Source: Deltaproteobacteria bacterium HGW-Deltaproteobacteria-4 (lineage in GTDB: Bacteria > Desulfobacterota > Desulfuromonadia > Desulfuromonadales > UBA2197). From it: 64,000 nucleotides of DNA. The notes below the pieces were generated by a model. It saw only the letters and a list, made by a program, of their open reading frames with translations, had not been told where the DNA came from and ran no database searches. Of the stretch, positions 1 to 8,317 are shown one piece after another. The stretch's first letter is position 1. Each line of letters begins with the position of its first letter. The translations under genes and the position numbers were made by a program. Location: contig PHAV01000001.1 of assembly GCA_002841765.1 (NCBI GenBank), positions 124,001-188,000 of the forward strand, read 5' to 3'.

Positions 1-117
1 TCGAAGGGAAGAGTGCCATGTTTTATAGTCCATTGATGGCCAGAAGTTTTGAGGAGATTCATAGCACGAGTCCGCCGCGCTGTAAATCTCTGAAAGATAT
101 TAGCATCTCGCTCCCGG

Positions 118-1920
118 CTAACGCGGCGGGCGGCGCGCTTCGTGGAACCAGGGGCGGTACTCTTCCATGCGTTCACGTTGCGCGGCCGGGGCCTGGCGGC
201 GGCAGCTGGCGAAGTCCGGGGAGTCCGGAGTCGCACCCCAGCGGCGTTCAACGCAATCGTTAGGATTATAACCGATTTCGATGCCGGGCCGGCGCGCGTA
301 GATCTCGGCCAGGCTCAGTTTCCAGGGGGAGCCGTCGCTGCGGGTGTAGATGATGAAGCGTTCCTTGATCCGCCGGGCATGCAGTTGTTCGATCCGCGTC
401 GCCGCAACACCGGCGGTTTCATGCCGCAGCACATAAAGTTCAGGATGGCGGCGGATGCGGTCGGGGAGATTGGCGAGCACCTTCAGGGCGATGAGAATAC
501 GCATGTCGCGGGAAGGGGTGGCGTAATCTTCCCAAGGGCCGGTGGTTTCGAAGATCGCCGGGCCGCGCGGCATCGGGATGACTGTACCGGGGTGGGCGCG
601 CATGTACGCTTCGCCATTGTCGACCGAGCGCACCCGGGTTTCGATCTGTTCCAGCAAGGCGTCGAGGGTGGCGTTGTAGGCGGCCTCCGGACTCTGGCCG
701 CGCGGGTTAATGAGCTTCTCCATGCGGGCGTAAAAGTCTTCGGGACTGATGTTGGTCTGTTCGGTCGAATAGGGGGTCAGGCCGGAGCCTGCTGTCAGAG
801 CGCGGTTGGGGAGGGGAGCCCATCCTCCTTTACCATCGTTGGCAACCGGGACGCGATAGGCCTTGAATCCGGGTCCGGCCGCCGGGGTTTGCGCAAAGAG
901 GAAGTTCCCTTCCCAAAAGCGTTTACGGGCGACGGAGTTGTCAGGCTGGGCATCGACGGCGAAGAGCAGCCCGCTCCGTTCCTTGGTCTGCGAAATCCAC
1001 TTGACGATCATCAGGGTGTGGCCGTAGGGGTCGGCGAAGACGGTGCCGGGCCACAACGCTTCGCGCGTGAGCGGTACCGGATAAAAATCGGTGGCATCAT
1101 CGCTGAGGCCGGTGCGGCCGCCGCCGGAGGTGACGCGGTCCATGAGCCGGCGGCTCACCTGGTGGAAGGCGGCGGCAGAGGCGGTGGTGCCGACGAAGGT
1201 GCGGTTGATCTCCGCCGGATCACAGGTCGGCGCGCGACTGGCACTGCCGCGGTTGCAGGCGCGATAGCTGACCGGCAGGCCGAGCTTCCAGGCAAAGTAG
1301 GCGCGCAGAAAGTAAGGGAGGTCGGCACAATCGGGTTCGGCCGGGAACTGCAGGTCCTCCCCCTTCTTCAGGTAATCGTAAAGGAAATTGCGCTGCGGAT
1401 CGCGCAGCACCGGTTCCAGAGAGGGGAAGCTCAACGATTCCTCCGGGGGGGCGTCGAAGAGATGTTCGACCCAGGCGGCGTAGAACGCCTGCGTCGCCAG
1501 ATCCCATTCGCCGTTGCCGCGGTTGCCGGTTCCAGCACCGACCTGAATCTCACTACAGGCGACAACCTTTCTCCCTCGGTTCGCTTCGATGCGGTAGCGG
1601 CCTTGGCCGGCGGCAGGAAGGAGCGCCCGCAGACTCCAGGGGGGGCCGCCGCCGTTCATTGCCGACAGCTTTGTCCGCCGCCCCGCCGGATCGGTGACCG
1701 TGAGATCGCTCAGCGCGCCGTCGGTCGCCACCACCATGATCTCCACCTTCTCCCCCGGTTGGGGCAGGAGCGGGGCGCTCCAGATCCGGACCTCCTCCCC
1801 CTGAAGACATGCCGCTGCAGCGGCACTGTCAGCACTCAGAAAAAGAAGAATAAGCAGGGCTAGGAGCCAGGGCAGAGCTCTACTCACAGAGTAAATCGTT
1901 GGATGTTGGATTTTTAGCAT
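118..1920 (-). CDS. Secreted protein with transglutaminase-like Cys-His-Asp core
   Basis: 600 residues with an N-terminal hydrophobic stretch (about 15-37) ending in Ala residues, so probably exported. An Ig-like beta region may span about 40-125. The central part has EPDCADLPYFLRAYFAW (C198) followed by a Gly-Leu-Pro, then DPYGHTLMIVKW (H301) and FAVDAQPDN (D323); the order Cys, His, Asp is that of transglutaminase/papain-like folds. The C-terminal 250 residues are charged and unassigned. It is transcribed alone and diverges from the MFS gene. The triad is inference from motif order; substrate and role are unknown. A large opposite-strand reading frame over the same bases is a GC-rich shadow. 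Confidence 0.7.
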   Translation of the reverse strand: MLKIQHPTIYSVSRALPWLLALLILLFLSADSAAAAACLQGEEVRIWSAPLLPQPGEKVEIMVVATDGALSDLTVTDPAGRRTKLSAMNGGGPPWSLRALLPAAGQGRYRIEANRGRKVVACSEIQVGAGTGNRGNGEWDLATQAFYAAWVEHLFDAPPEESLSFPSLEPVLRDPQRNFLYDYLKKGEDLQFPAEPDCADLPYFLRAYFAWKLGLPVSYRACNRGSASRAPTCDPAEINRTFVGTTASAAAFHQVSRRLMDRVTSGGGRTGLSDDATDFYPVPLTREALWPGTVFADPYGHTLMIVKWISQTKERSGLLFAVDAQPDNSVARKRFWEGNFLFAQTPAAGPGFKAYRVPVANDGKGGWAPLPNRALTAGSGLTPYSTEQTNISPEDFYARMEKLINPRGQSPEAAYNATLDALLEQIETRVRSVDNGEAYMRAHPGTVIPMPRGPAIFETTGPWEDYATPSRDMRILIALKVLANLPDRIRRHPELYVLRHETAGVAATRIEQLHARRIKERFIIYTRSDGSPWKLSLAEIYARRPGIEIGYNPNDCVERRWGATPDSPDFASCRRQAPAAQRERMEEYRPWFHEARRPPR

Positions 1921-2018
1921 CGGTTAATCCGTTCTTGCCGGGGCAAAAAGTGGCCAAGATTGGAGCGATGGCCGCTCCAGAGGTAGTCCTCCCGGGTTTG
2001 TGAAGATACCGGCCCGTA

Positions 2019-2030
2019 CGTGTATACACG
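2019..2030. promoter_or_regulatory. 12-bp palindrome in divergent intergenic region
   Basis: CGTGTATACACG is a perfect dyad in the 219-bp gap between the divergent secreted-protein gene and the MFS gene. It could be a repressor operator. No regulator gene lies nearby and no clear promoter was recognised, so this is weak. Confidence 0.25.
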
Positions 2031-2139
2031 GCAGGGTGAGGATGGCAAGTGTGCTCTGAGATGTCAACGGAAAATGAGGAAATGGTTATGGACAGGATTT
2101 ACTTTTGCATTGAGATTGACCGTGGTTTAGCATGCCCCC

Positions 2140-3345
2140 ATGAACAGAACGACAGCAGCGAAAATAACCGAATCGCCGGAACCGTCGCAACGCTCCGCCC
2201 TGCGGGTTCTTGTTGGCGGGATCCTCGGCATGATGGTGGCGATGGGGATCGGTCGCTTTGCCTTTACGCCGATTCTTCCGTTGATGCAGCGCGATCTGGG
2301 GATCAGCTACAGTCTGGCCGGAAGCCTTGCCTCTCTCAGCTATGCAGGGTATCTGGCCGGGGCGCTGCTCTGCGCTCTGTGGCCCCGCGTGCTCCGGAGC
2401 ACGCTCGTCAACGTCTCTGCCCTGGGGGTCTGTATTGTCGCAACTCTGGGGATGGGATTGACCAACTCGGCCTTCGGGTGGTGCGCCTTACGGCTGGTCA
2501 CGGGGTTTGCCAGTGCCATCCTGTTTGTGGTCATAGCTGTCGAAGTATCGGAAATCCTTGTCCGCAGCCGGCACAGCCGCTGGGCGAGCGCCCTTTACGG
2601 CGGGATCGGGCTGGGCATCGCCATGAGCGGTGCAATCGTGCCGCTGCTCGATTGGCTGGGCGGTTGGCGTGCTGCTTGGCTGGGCATGGGCATGCTCTCT
2701 GTACTCCTGGCCATGGGCGGTATTACACTGGCTGGCAAGAGCCGGGGGGCGATTGAGGTGCCGGATGGAGCGACGCCTACCGGAGGGAATCTTGTCGGCA
2801 TCACTCGGCTGGCCAGCGCCTATTTCCTGGAAGGGATGGGCTACATTGTCAGCGCCACCTTTTTGGTCACGATGATTGCGCATACGCCAGGGCTGGAGCG
2901 CTTTGCTCCCTGGAGCTGGGTGGTGGTGGGGCTCGCCGCGGCGCCTTCGACCATCATCTGGCAGCAGATAGCGTGCAGGATAGGGGTACGTCCGGCTTTA
3001 ACGCTGGCATTTTTGCTGCAAGCCTGCGGCATCGTCTTGAGCAGCGTCGCAACGCATGCCTTCAGCACTGCATTGGCGGCCGTTATCTTCGGTGGTACCT
3101 TCCTCGGGATTGTGGCGTTGACCATGGCTGAAGGGGGCAGACGCGCTGGCATACAAGGACGCCGCGCCGCCGCCATTCTGACCGTCTGTTTCGGGGCGGG
3201 TCAGGTGGTCGGTCCGCCCCTGGCCGGGCTGCTGGCCGATCAACAGGGAAGCTTCATGTTGCCGCTCCTGCTGGCCGGCGCCGTGGTGGCGCTGGGTGGT
3301 GTACTGGTGGCAACGGACGGTAATTTCTCTACGAAGCAACCATAA
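2140..3345 (+). CDS. MFS transporter, YbfB/YjiJ-like
   Basis: 401 residues with about 12 hydrophobic segments. After a polar N-terminus of about 20 residues, the first segment carries GMMVAMGIGRFAFTPILPLM, typical of the YbfB/YjiJ group of major facilitator carriers, followed by YAGYLAGALLCALWP. An inner-membrane secondary transporter, probably proton-coupled; substrate unknown. The start has no strong ribosome site. It stands alone: the next 200 bases hold a repeat and a gene remnant. Confidence 0.8.
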   Translation: MNRTTAAKITESPEPSQRSALRVLVGGILGMMVAMGIGRFAFTPILPLMQRDLGISYSLAGSLASLSYAGYLAGALLCALWPRVLRSTLVNVSALGVCIVATLGMGLTNSAFGWCALRLVTGFASAILFVVIAVEVSEILVRSRHSRWASALYGGIGLGIAMSGAIVPLLDWLGGWRAAWLGMGMLSVLLAMGGITLAGKSRGAIEVPDGATPTGGNLVGITRLASAYFLEGMGYIVSATFLVTMIAHTPGLERFAPWSWVVVGLAAAPSTIIWQQIACRIGVRPALTLAFLLQACGIVLSSVATHAFSTALAAVIFGGTFLGIVALTMAEGGRRAGIQGRRAAAILTVCFGAGQVVGPPLAGLLADQQGSFMLPLLLAGAVVALGGVLVATDGNFSTKQP

Positions 3346-3408
3346 AAATAAATTCGTCCCTTTTTCCACTCGCCCACTCTGTCCTTCCGTTCTAAACCAG
3401 TCAGGTTC

Positions 3409-3551
3409 CGGGGGTTGCGCCCCCGACGACGCCCTACTTCTTTTCCTTGCCGGAAAGAAGTAGGCAAGAAAAGGCACCCCAATCGCCTGGCCCGCTCCGC
3501 GGGTTCCCTGCGCACGACAGACGTTTGGCGGGCGGACAAAAACTCGCTGCC
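3409..3551. repeat. Dispersed-type palindromic repeat element
   Basis: A non-coding block made of successive hairpins: GGGGG/CCCCC at 3410-3424, CTACTTCTTT/AAAGAAGTAG at 3434-3463 interleaved with a CTTTTCCTTGCC-type pairing, and CCCGC/GCGGG at 3491-3503. It ends in a segment resembling the common proteobacterial repeat that reads ACGTTTGGCGGGCGG. Gene remnant sequence starts at about 3552. The resemblance is from memory and no other full copy was seen in this window. Confidence 0.5.
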
Positions 3552-3803
3552 CTCGATTATAATGAGGTCGCAACGATCCTTAGTCAGGGACTGGGGACAA
3601 AGGTCGAGTACCAGTCGATCAGCGAAGAGGACATGGTACAGGCTGCGATCAAGAACGGCCTGCCCGCCGCGGCCGCGCAGTATCTGGCGCTCCTCTATAG
3701 CGGGGTGCGCAACGGCTGGTTTGACATCGTCACCGATGATGTGCAGCAGGTCACCGGTCAGTCCCCGCGCAGTCTGGCAGAAGTTGTGGCCAGACGGCCG
3801 TAA
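3552..3803 (+). pseudogene. Remnant: C-terminal end of NmrA-like NAD(P)-binding oxidoreductase
   Basis: About 83 codons to a normal stop. LDYNEVATILSQGLG, VEYQSISEEDM and FDIVTDDVQQVTGQSPRSL match the C-terminal part of NmrA/YtfG-type short-chain oxidoreductases, where the last motif precedes the end of the protein. The N-terminal Rossmann GxxGxxG region is missing; instead the frame runs back into the palindromic repeat. The simplest reading is a 5'-deleted gene joined to a repeat. An in-frame start at 3447 exists only within repeat sequence. Confidence 0.65.
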
Positions 3804-3894
3804 CCCACTCCTGCTTTCAAGACAAAAACTATGCAACTTGAGCGGCGAGGGCTATACTTAATGCAGATTCTATCCCTTCTGTGAGGTTGCAACC

Positions 3895-4407
3895 ATGAAC
3901 AGTGAACCAGTTGAAATAAAAGAACGCGTCCGCATTCGCGAGATGACGATTGACGATCTTTCCGAGGTCTTTCATCTCGGTGAAAAGCTCTTTACCTCCG
4001 AGTATTCGCCGAGTATGTATCGCACCTGGGACGAGTATGAAATCACCACCCTCTTCAACTCCGACAATGAACTCTGCATGGTCGCCGAACAGGAGGATGA
4101 AATCATCGGCTTCGCCCTCGGCACGACGGTGAAGAAGTCTCATTCAGCCTGGAAGTACGGCTACTTCGTCTGGCTCGGGGTGAAGAAGGGGATCCAGAAG
4201 AGCGGCGCCGGCGCCAAGCTCTTTCGCGAGATCAAGCGGCGGATGATCGAGCAGGGGGTGCGGATGATGCTCATCGATACTGATGCCGATAACGAGGCCG
4301 GTATTAACTTCTTTAAAAAACAGGGCTTCGGCAATATCCAGGAGCATGTCTACATGAGTCTCAATCTCTCGAAAAAAAGTAAGCCGAAGAAGGAGAAGTC
4401 GGAATGA
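3895..4407 (+). CDS. GNAT family N-acetyltransferase
   Basis: 170 residues. RIREMTIDDLSEVFHL near the N-terminus and the later pattern of a beta bulge, a Q/G-rich acetyl-CoA loop (GIQKSGAGAKLF) and NEAGINFFKKQGF are classical GNAT features of the RimI/PhnO-like type. It should move an acetyl group from acetyl-CoA to an amine. The C-terminus is Lys-rich. Its stop overlaps the start of the M20 peptidase gene by four bases (ATGA), so the two are translationally coupled and may form an acetylation/deacylation pair; the substrate is unknown. Confidence 0.8.
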   Translation: MNSEPVEIKERVRIREMTIDDLSEVFHLGEKLFTSEYSPSMYRTWDEYEITTLFNSDNELCMVAEQEDEIIGFALGTTVKKSHSAWKYGYFVWLGVKKGIQKSGAGAKLFREIKRRMIEQGVRMMLIDTDADNEAGINFFKKQGFGNIQEHVYMSLNLSKKSKPKKEKSE

Positions 4408-5543
4408 GCGGCGATCCGCGTCTCGATCTGGTCTGGAGTGCCATCAACCCGCAGCGACTGCGACAGCACCTGCTGGAGATGATCGATATCTATTCCCCTT
4501 CCGGCAAGGAGGAGGATATCCAGCTTTATCTCGAAGGGGTCTTGCAGGCAGCCGGTCTCAGCGTGCAGCGACAACTCGTCGAGGATGATCGTTATAATCT
4601 CATCGCCACCTTGGGGAGCACCCCGCCGCAGTTCTATCTGGTCGGGCATGTCGATACCGTACCGGCCTGGGATCTTGACGATTACGAAGCCAAGGAGGAA
4701 TGGGGGATTGTGCGGGGGCTGGGGAGTGCCGATATGAAGGGGGGGTGTGCCGCCATGCTCGAAGCCTTTCTGTCTCTGGCGACTTTGCCGTTAGATGCGC
4801 AGCCGGCGGTCGGCCTGTTGCTGGTGGTCGGTGAAGAAGAGAACGGTGACGGCAGTGAGCGCTTTTTAGAGAGTTGTACCCCGACCTGGGTGGTGATCGG
4901 CGAACCGACCTCACTCTCACCCTGTTTCGGTCATTACGGTTATGTCGAGGCGCAGCTCGTCACCAGGGGGCGACGAAGCCATTCTTCGCTGCCGGAACTC
5001 GGGCATAACGCCGTCGAGTCGATGTTGCAGATCCTGCTGCAACTCGGGCAGGCCCCCCTCTTTGCCCGCGATAATCTCCAGGTCTTTTATTCGATCCGCG
5101 AACTGAGCTCGTCCCGCGCCGGCTTTGTCGTCCCGGATCGCTGCGAAGCCCTCATCGATCTCCATCTCGCCCCGGAGATCTCTCCGGATCAGGTGAAAGC
5201 AGCGATCAGCGAGCAGTTGGCCGGGGCCGGCGATGCCATCCCCGATCTCCATCTTGAGGTCACTTTTGATTTCTCTGCCAGTGGCTACCAGTTAGCGGCG
5301 CATCAATGGCTGGAGCAGGTGCTGGAAAAGATCTATCCCAAGCTCAATCTCCCCCTGCAACTCACCCCGTTCCGTTCTCATTCTGACGGCAATCTCTTCT
5401 TTGCTGCCGGTGTGCAGCCGTTGATCCTCGGGCCGGGCTCGCTGGAGACTGCCCACACCAATGAAGAGCAGACCTCTCTCGCCGAAGTCGAAGCGGCGGC
5501 GCGGATTTACGCCGCCATTTGTCTCGGCGTCCCCCGGGCTTAA
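4404..5543 (+). CDS. M20 family metallopeptidase/deacylase (ArgE/DapE-like)
   Basis: 379 residues. VGHVDTVPAW supplies the first metal ligand and catalytic Asp, GLGSADMKGGCAAML the bridging Asp, VVGEEENGDGS the general base Glu plus metal Glu, and HTNEEQTSL the C-terminal His of the M20 family. Such enzymes hydrolyse N-acyl amino acids or small peptides using two zinc or cobalt ions. The length fits ArgE, DapE or CPG2-like enzymes and does not settle which. It overlaps the GNAT gene by ATGA. Its stop overlaps the convergent HerA-like gene by four bases. Confidence 0.82.
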   Translation: MSGDPRLDLVWSAINPQRLRQHLLEMIDIYSPSGKEEDIQLYLEGVLQAAGLSVQRQLVEDDRYNLIATLGSTPPQFYLVGHVDTVPAWDLDDYEAKEEWGIVRGLGSADMKGGCAAMLEAFLSLATLPLDAQPAVGLLLVVGEEENGDGSERFLESCTPTWVVIGEPTSLSPCFGHYGYVEAQLVTRGRRSHSSLPELGHNAVESMLQILLQLGQAPLFARDNLQVFYSIRELSSSRAGFVVPDRCEALIDLHLAPEISPDQVKAAISEQLAGAGDAIPDLHLEVTFDFSASGYQLAAHQWLEQVLEKIYPKLNLPLQLTPFRSHSDGNLFFAAGVQPLILGPGSLETAHTNEEQTSLAEVEAAARIYAAICLGVPRA

Positions 5544-6994
5544 CGTTTTTTTCCACCACCGAATAAGGAACCGAGCACGCCGCGGATAATCTGCCGGCCG
5601 AGGGAGCTGCCGATGGCGTGTGCGGCGCTTTTGGCAGCAGCGGCGAGGAGGTCGCCGCCGGGAGCTGCCGGAGCTGCCTTGCGGCCGCGCGGTTCCGGGG
5701 TGACGGCGACAACTTCGGCTTCGGCGCGGGCTTTGAGTTTTTCGTAGGCGGATTCGCGATCGATCGCCTTTTCATAATGGCCGGCCAGGGGTGAGGTGCG
5801 GATGACATTGGCCATTTCGGCCGGGGTGAGGGGTGTCAATCGGCTGCGCGGCGGGAAGATGAGGGCGCGCTCGACCGGGGTCGGCGCCCCTTTGCGATCA
5901 AGGATCGAGACCAGCGCTTCGCCGGTCTCCAGTTCCATGATGGCGGTGGCCACATCAAGACCGGGGCGGGCGCGGAAGGTCTCGGCAGCGGCGCGTACGG
6001 CGCGTTGGTCCTTAGGGGTAAAGGCGCGCAGGGCGTGCTGGACGCGGTTGCCGAGCTGGCCGAGGATGGCTTCGGGGATGTCGAGGGGGTTCTGAGTGAC
6101 AAAGTAGACCCCGACCCCCTTGGAGCGGATCAGCCGCACCACCTGCTCGATCTTGTCGAGGAGGGCCCGGGGCGGATTGTCGAAAAGGAGGTGGGCTTCG
6201 TCGAAGAAGAAGACGAGTTTCGGCTTCTCCGGATCACCGGCTTCGGGGAGGCGTTCAAAGAGTTCCGCCAGCAGCCAGAGGAGGAAGGTGGCATAAAGTT
6301 TCGGGTTCTGCATCAGGCGGTTGGCATTGAGGATATTAATAACGCCACGGCCATCGCCATCACACTGAATCAGGTCTTCAAGATCGAGAGCCGGTTCGCC
6401 GAAGAAACGGTCGCCCCCCGCTTCTTCTAAAGTCATCAGGCTGCGTTGGATAGCGCCGATACTCGCCGCCGAGATGTTGCCGTAGCTGGTGCGAAACTCT
6501 GTGGCGTTATCCCCGACATAGCGGACCATCTCTTGAAAGTCTTTGAGGTCCAGAAGGAGAAGGCCCTGATCATCAGCGATCTTGAAGACCAGGCTTAAAA
6601 CGCCGGACTGGGTCTCGTTGAGATTGAAGAGGCGGGCAAAGAGGAGGGGACCCATCTCAGAGACCGTTGTCCGCACCGGGTGCCCCTGCTCACCGTAAAG
6701 ATCCCAGAAGACGGTGGGAAATCCTTCGGTGGTGTAATCATCAAGTTGGAGAAGGGCAACCCTTTCCTGGACTTTGGGATGCTCGCCGCCGGCCTGGGCG
6801 ATGCCGCTCAAATCTCCCTTGACGTCGGCCATGAAGACCGGGACGCCGCAGCGGCTGAACTGTTCGGCGAGAACACGCAGAGTCACGGTCTTGCCGGTAC
6901 CGGTGGCGCCGGCGATGAGACCGTGGCGGTTGGCCATCTTCGGCAGGATGGCAATCTCTTCAGTCCCTTTGGCGATGGTCAGCAATTCGCTCAT
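5540..6994 (-). CDS. HerA-like ATPase, DUF853/YjgR family
   Basis: 484 residues. GLIAGATGTGKTVTL is a Walker A motif at about residue 25, and KLVFFFDEAHLLFDNPP a Walker B with the catalytic Glu. FVTQNPLDIPEAILGQLGNR is the sensor region typical of the DUF853 branch of the HerA/FtsK superfamily. The C-terminus is Ala-rich with a GGGKKR end. Cytosolic; homologues are annotated as helicase-like, but the cellular job is poorly defined. It lies downstream of the acyltransferase gene on the same strand, separated by a hairpin repeat, and converges with the M20 gene. Confidence 0.85.
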   Translation of the reverse strand: MSELLTIAKGTEEIAILPKMANRHGLIAGATGTGKTVTLRVLAEQFSRCGVPVFMADVKGDLSGIAQAGGEHPKVQERVALLQLDDYTTEGFPTVFWDLYGEQGHPVRTTVSEMGPLLFARLFNLNETQSGVLSLVFKIADDQGLLLLDLKDFQEMVRYVGDNATEFRTSYGNISAASIGAIQRSLMTLEEAGGDRFFGEPALDLEDLIQCDGDGRGVINILNANRLMQNPKLYATFLLWLLAELFERLPEAGDPEKPKLVFFFDEAHLLFDNPPRALLDKIEQVVRLIRSKGVGVYFVTQNPLDIPEAILGQLGNRVQHALRAFTPKDQRAVRAAAETFRARPGLDVATAIMELETGEALVSILDRKGAPTPVERALIFPPRSRLTPLTPAEMANVIRTSPLAGHYEKAIDRESAYEKLKARAEAEVVAVTPEPRGRKAAPAAPGGDLLAAAAKSAAHAIGSSLGRQIIRGVLGSLFGGGKKR

Positions 6995-7017
6995 GATTGG
7001 CCTCTTGTGAAGGGTTT

Positions 7018-7101
7018 ACCACCCCCCGACCCCCTCCTTAAAAAAGGAGGGGGAGGTGGTCAAAAGCGCCCCTCCTTTTTTAAGGAGGGGCTGGGGGTGG
7101 T
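7018..7101. repeat. Double-hairpin repeat, copy 1
   Basis: Two consecutive hairpins: CCCCCTCCTT with AAGGAGGGGG, then CCCCTCCTT with AAGGAGGGG, joined by GTCAAAAGC-type sequence and flanked by ACCACCCCCC and GGGGGTGGT. Near-identical to the element at 10561-10645. It begins between the acyltransferase and HerA-like genes and contains the acyltransferase stop codon. Confidence 0.8.
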
Positions 7102-7731
7102 CGATTTAACTAGTCCATCTGCAATCGCCGCCATCACCCGCTCGACGATCATTTGATGCGTCTCTTTATGGTCGTCGAGGAGATAAAGATCGCTCAGATC
7201 GAGAGGCGGGCCGAAGTGTGCTTTGCCGCGTTGGCCGATGCCGGGGAAGCGCCAGTGATTCAATCCGGTGAGAGCGACCGGGATGACGACCGGTCGGGCA
7301 TCGTAAATCAGCTTGCCAACGCCGCGATTCCCTTTGCCGAGCGAGCCATCGGGTCGGCGCGTCCCTTCCGGGAAGAGCATGACCTTCTCGGTCTTCAACA
7401 GTTTGCTGAGAACGGCGGTCGCCCGCACATCGCGACCTCGTTTGACCGGGAAAGCGCCGAGAGAAACGAAAAACCAACGGAGGAAGGGGTGGTTGAAGAG
7501 TTCTTCTTTGGCTGGAGCCCAGATCATCTGCCACGGCTGTATTTTGAGAATCGCCCAGGGGATAAGGACGGTTTCGTAGCCGGAGATATGATTGGCGGCA
7601 AAGAGAACGCCGCCCTGACGCGGGATATGTTCGCTCCCTTTGGTGCGAAAGCGATTGCAGCCGGAAGCGTAGAGGCCGATGGTGGTGGCAACGAATGTCA
7701 CCCAGAATCGACGCAGGAGTGAAACTTTCAC
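7060..7731 (-). CDS. 1-acyl-glycerol-3-phosphate acyltransferase-like protein (PlsC family)
   Basis: 223 residues beginning at GTG with GGAG five bases upstream. FAANHISGYETVLIP is acyltransferase motif I and LFPEGTRRPDGSL motif III, so the expected reaction is acyl transfer to lysophosphatidate at the inner membrane. Odd: the family motif is HX4D, but here the fifth residue after His is Glu (HISGYE). The last 14 or so residues (TTPSPSLKKEGRF) and the stop codon come from the double-hairpin repeat at 7018-7101, so the native C-terminus was probably replaced. A lipid-modifying paralogue rather than the essential PlsC is possible. Confidence 0.78.
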   Translation of the reverse strand: MKVSLLRRFWVTFVATTIGLYASGCNRFRTKGSEHIPRQGGVLFAANHISGYETVLIPWAILKIQPWQMIWAPAKEELFNHPFLRWFFVSLGAFPVKRGRDVRATAVLSKLLKTEKVMLFPEGTRRPDGSLGKGNRGVGKLIYDARPVVIPVALTGLNHWRFPGIGQRGKAHFGPPLDLSDLYLLDDHKETHQMIVERVMAAIADGLVKSTTPSPSLKKEGRF

Positions 7732-7848
7732 AAGGGCTCCACGAGATTGATTAGATTGCCGAGCGAAGCAACTGATGAAGAAAGTACAATATCTTGACAG
7801 GTGGCGGCAAGTTGAAAGATGTGAAGCAACTCATTGAGCCGGAAGGAC

Positions 7849-8226
7849 TTAGCGTAACTTCAAAATTTGCAGGAGTTTTCCGGTCACGATGTTGAGAACA
7901 TTTGTGCGCGATAACGAGACAAAGGGGGGTGATTTACGAATGCCGATCTTTTGCAATTCCTTAATCAAGCGGAGGTCTTTACGGATTTTCAGTCCGCGAC
8001 GAAAGGTGGCAATAGCGCGAGTCTTGTGACCGGCAAGAAGGTGAACGCGTCCGAGATGGAGATAGTGGTCAATATTCTGCGGATCAAGAGCGATCGCTTT
8101 CTCACACAGCGCCACCCCTTTTTTAAACTGCCGCGAATCTTTGGCAAGGCTGAATCCGCACAAAGAGAGCATGTCAGGGGTTTCGCCGCTGAGGCTCTCA
8201 ACATTATTCTTTTCTACGATGGCCAT
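7849..8226 (-). CDS. Small TPR-repeat protein
   Basis: 125 residues. GVALCEKAIALDPQNIDHYL followed by HLGRVHLLAGHKTRAIATF and a degenerate third helix pair shows one to two tetratricopeptide repeats, a scaffold for protein binding. The C-terminus is basic (LQILKLR). AAGGA precedes the ATG at normal spacing. It lies just upstream of the acyltransferase gene on the same strand and downstream of the chemoreceptor gene. No partner can be named. Confidence 0.7.
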   Translation of the reverse strand: MAIVEKNNVESLSGETPDMLSLCGFSLAKDSRQFKKGVALCEKAIALDPQNIDHYLHLGRVHLLAGHKTRAIATFRRGLKIRKDLRLIKELQKIGIRKSPPFVSLSRTNVLNIVTGKLLQILKLR

Positions 8227-8317
8227 CTCTTTCCTTCTTCCATTATCTCGTTAGCTGACAACGGAAGAGATTACCGCAGGAAGAATCTCCCTGCAACGGG
8301 AAAATGTCGAAGAGGCG

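Noticed and set aside
142-1863. 573-residue open frame on the plus strand opposite the secreted protein gene
   Set aside because: The minus-strand frame has a signal peptide and catalytic-type motifs; this one is low-complexity Gly/Ala/Arg-rich, as expected for an antisense frame in GC-rich DNA.
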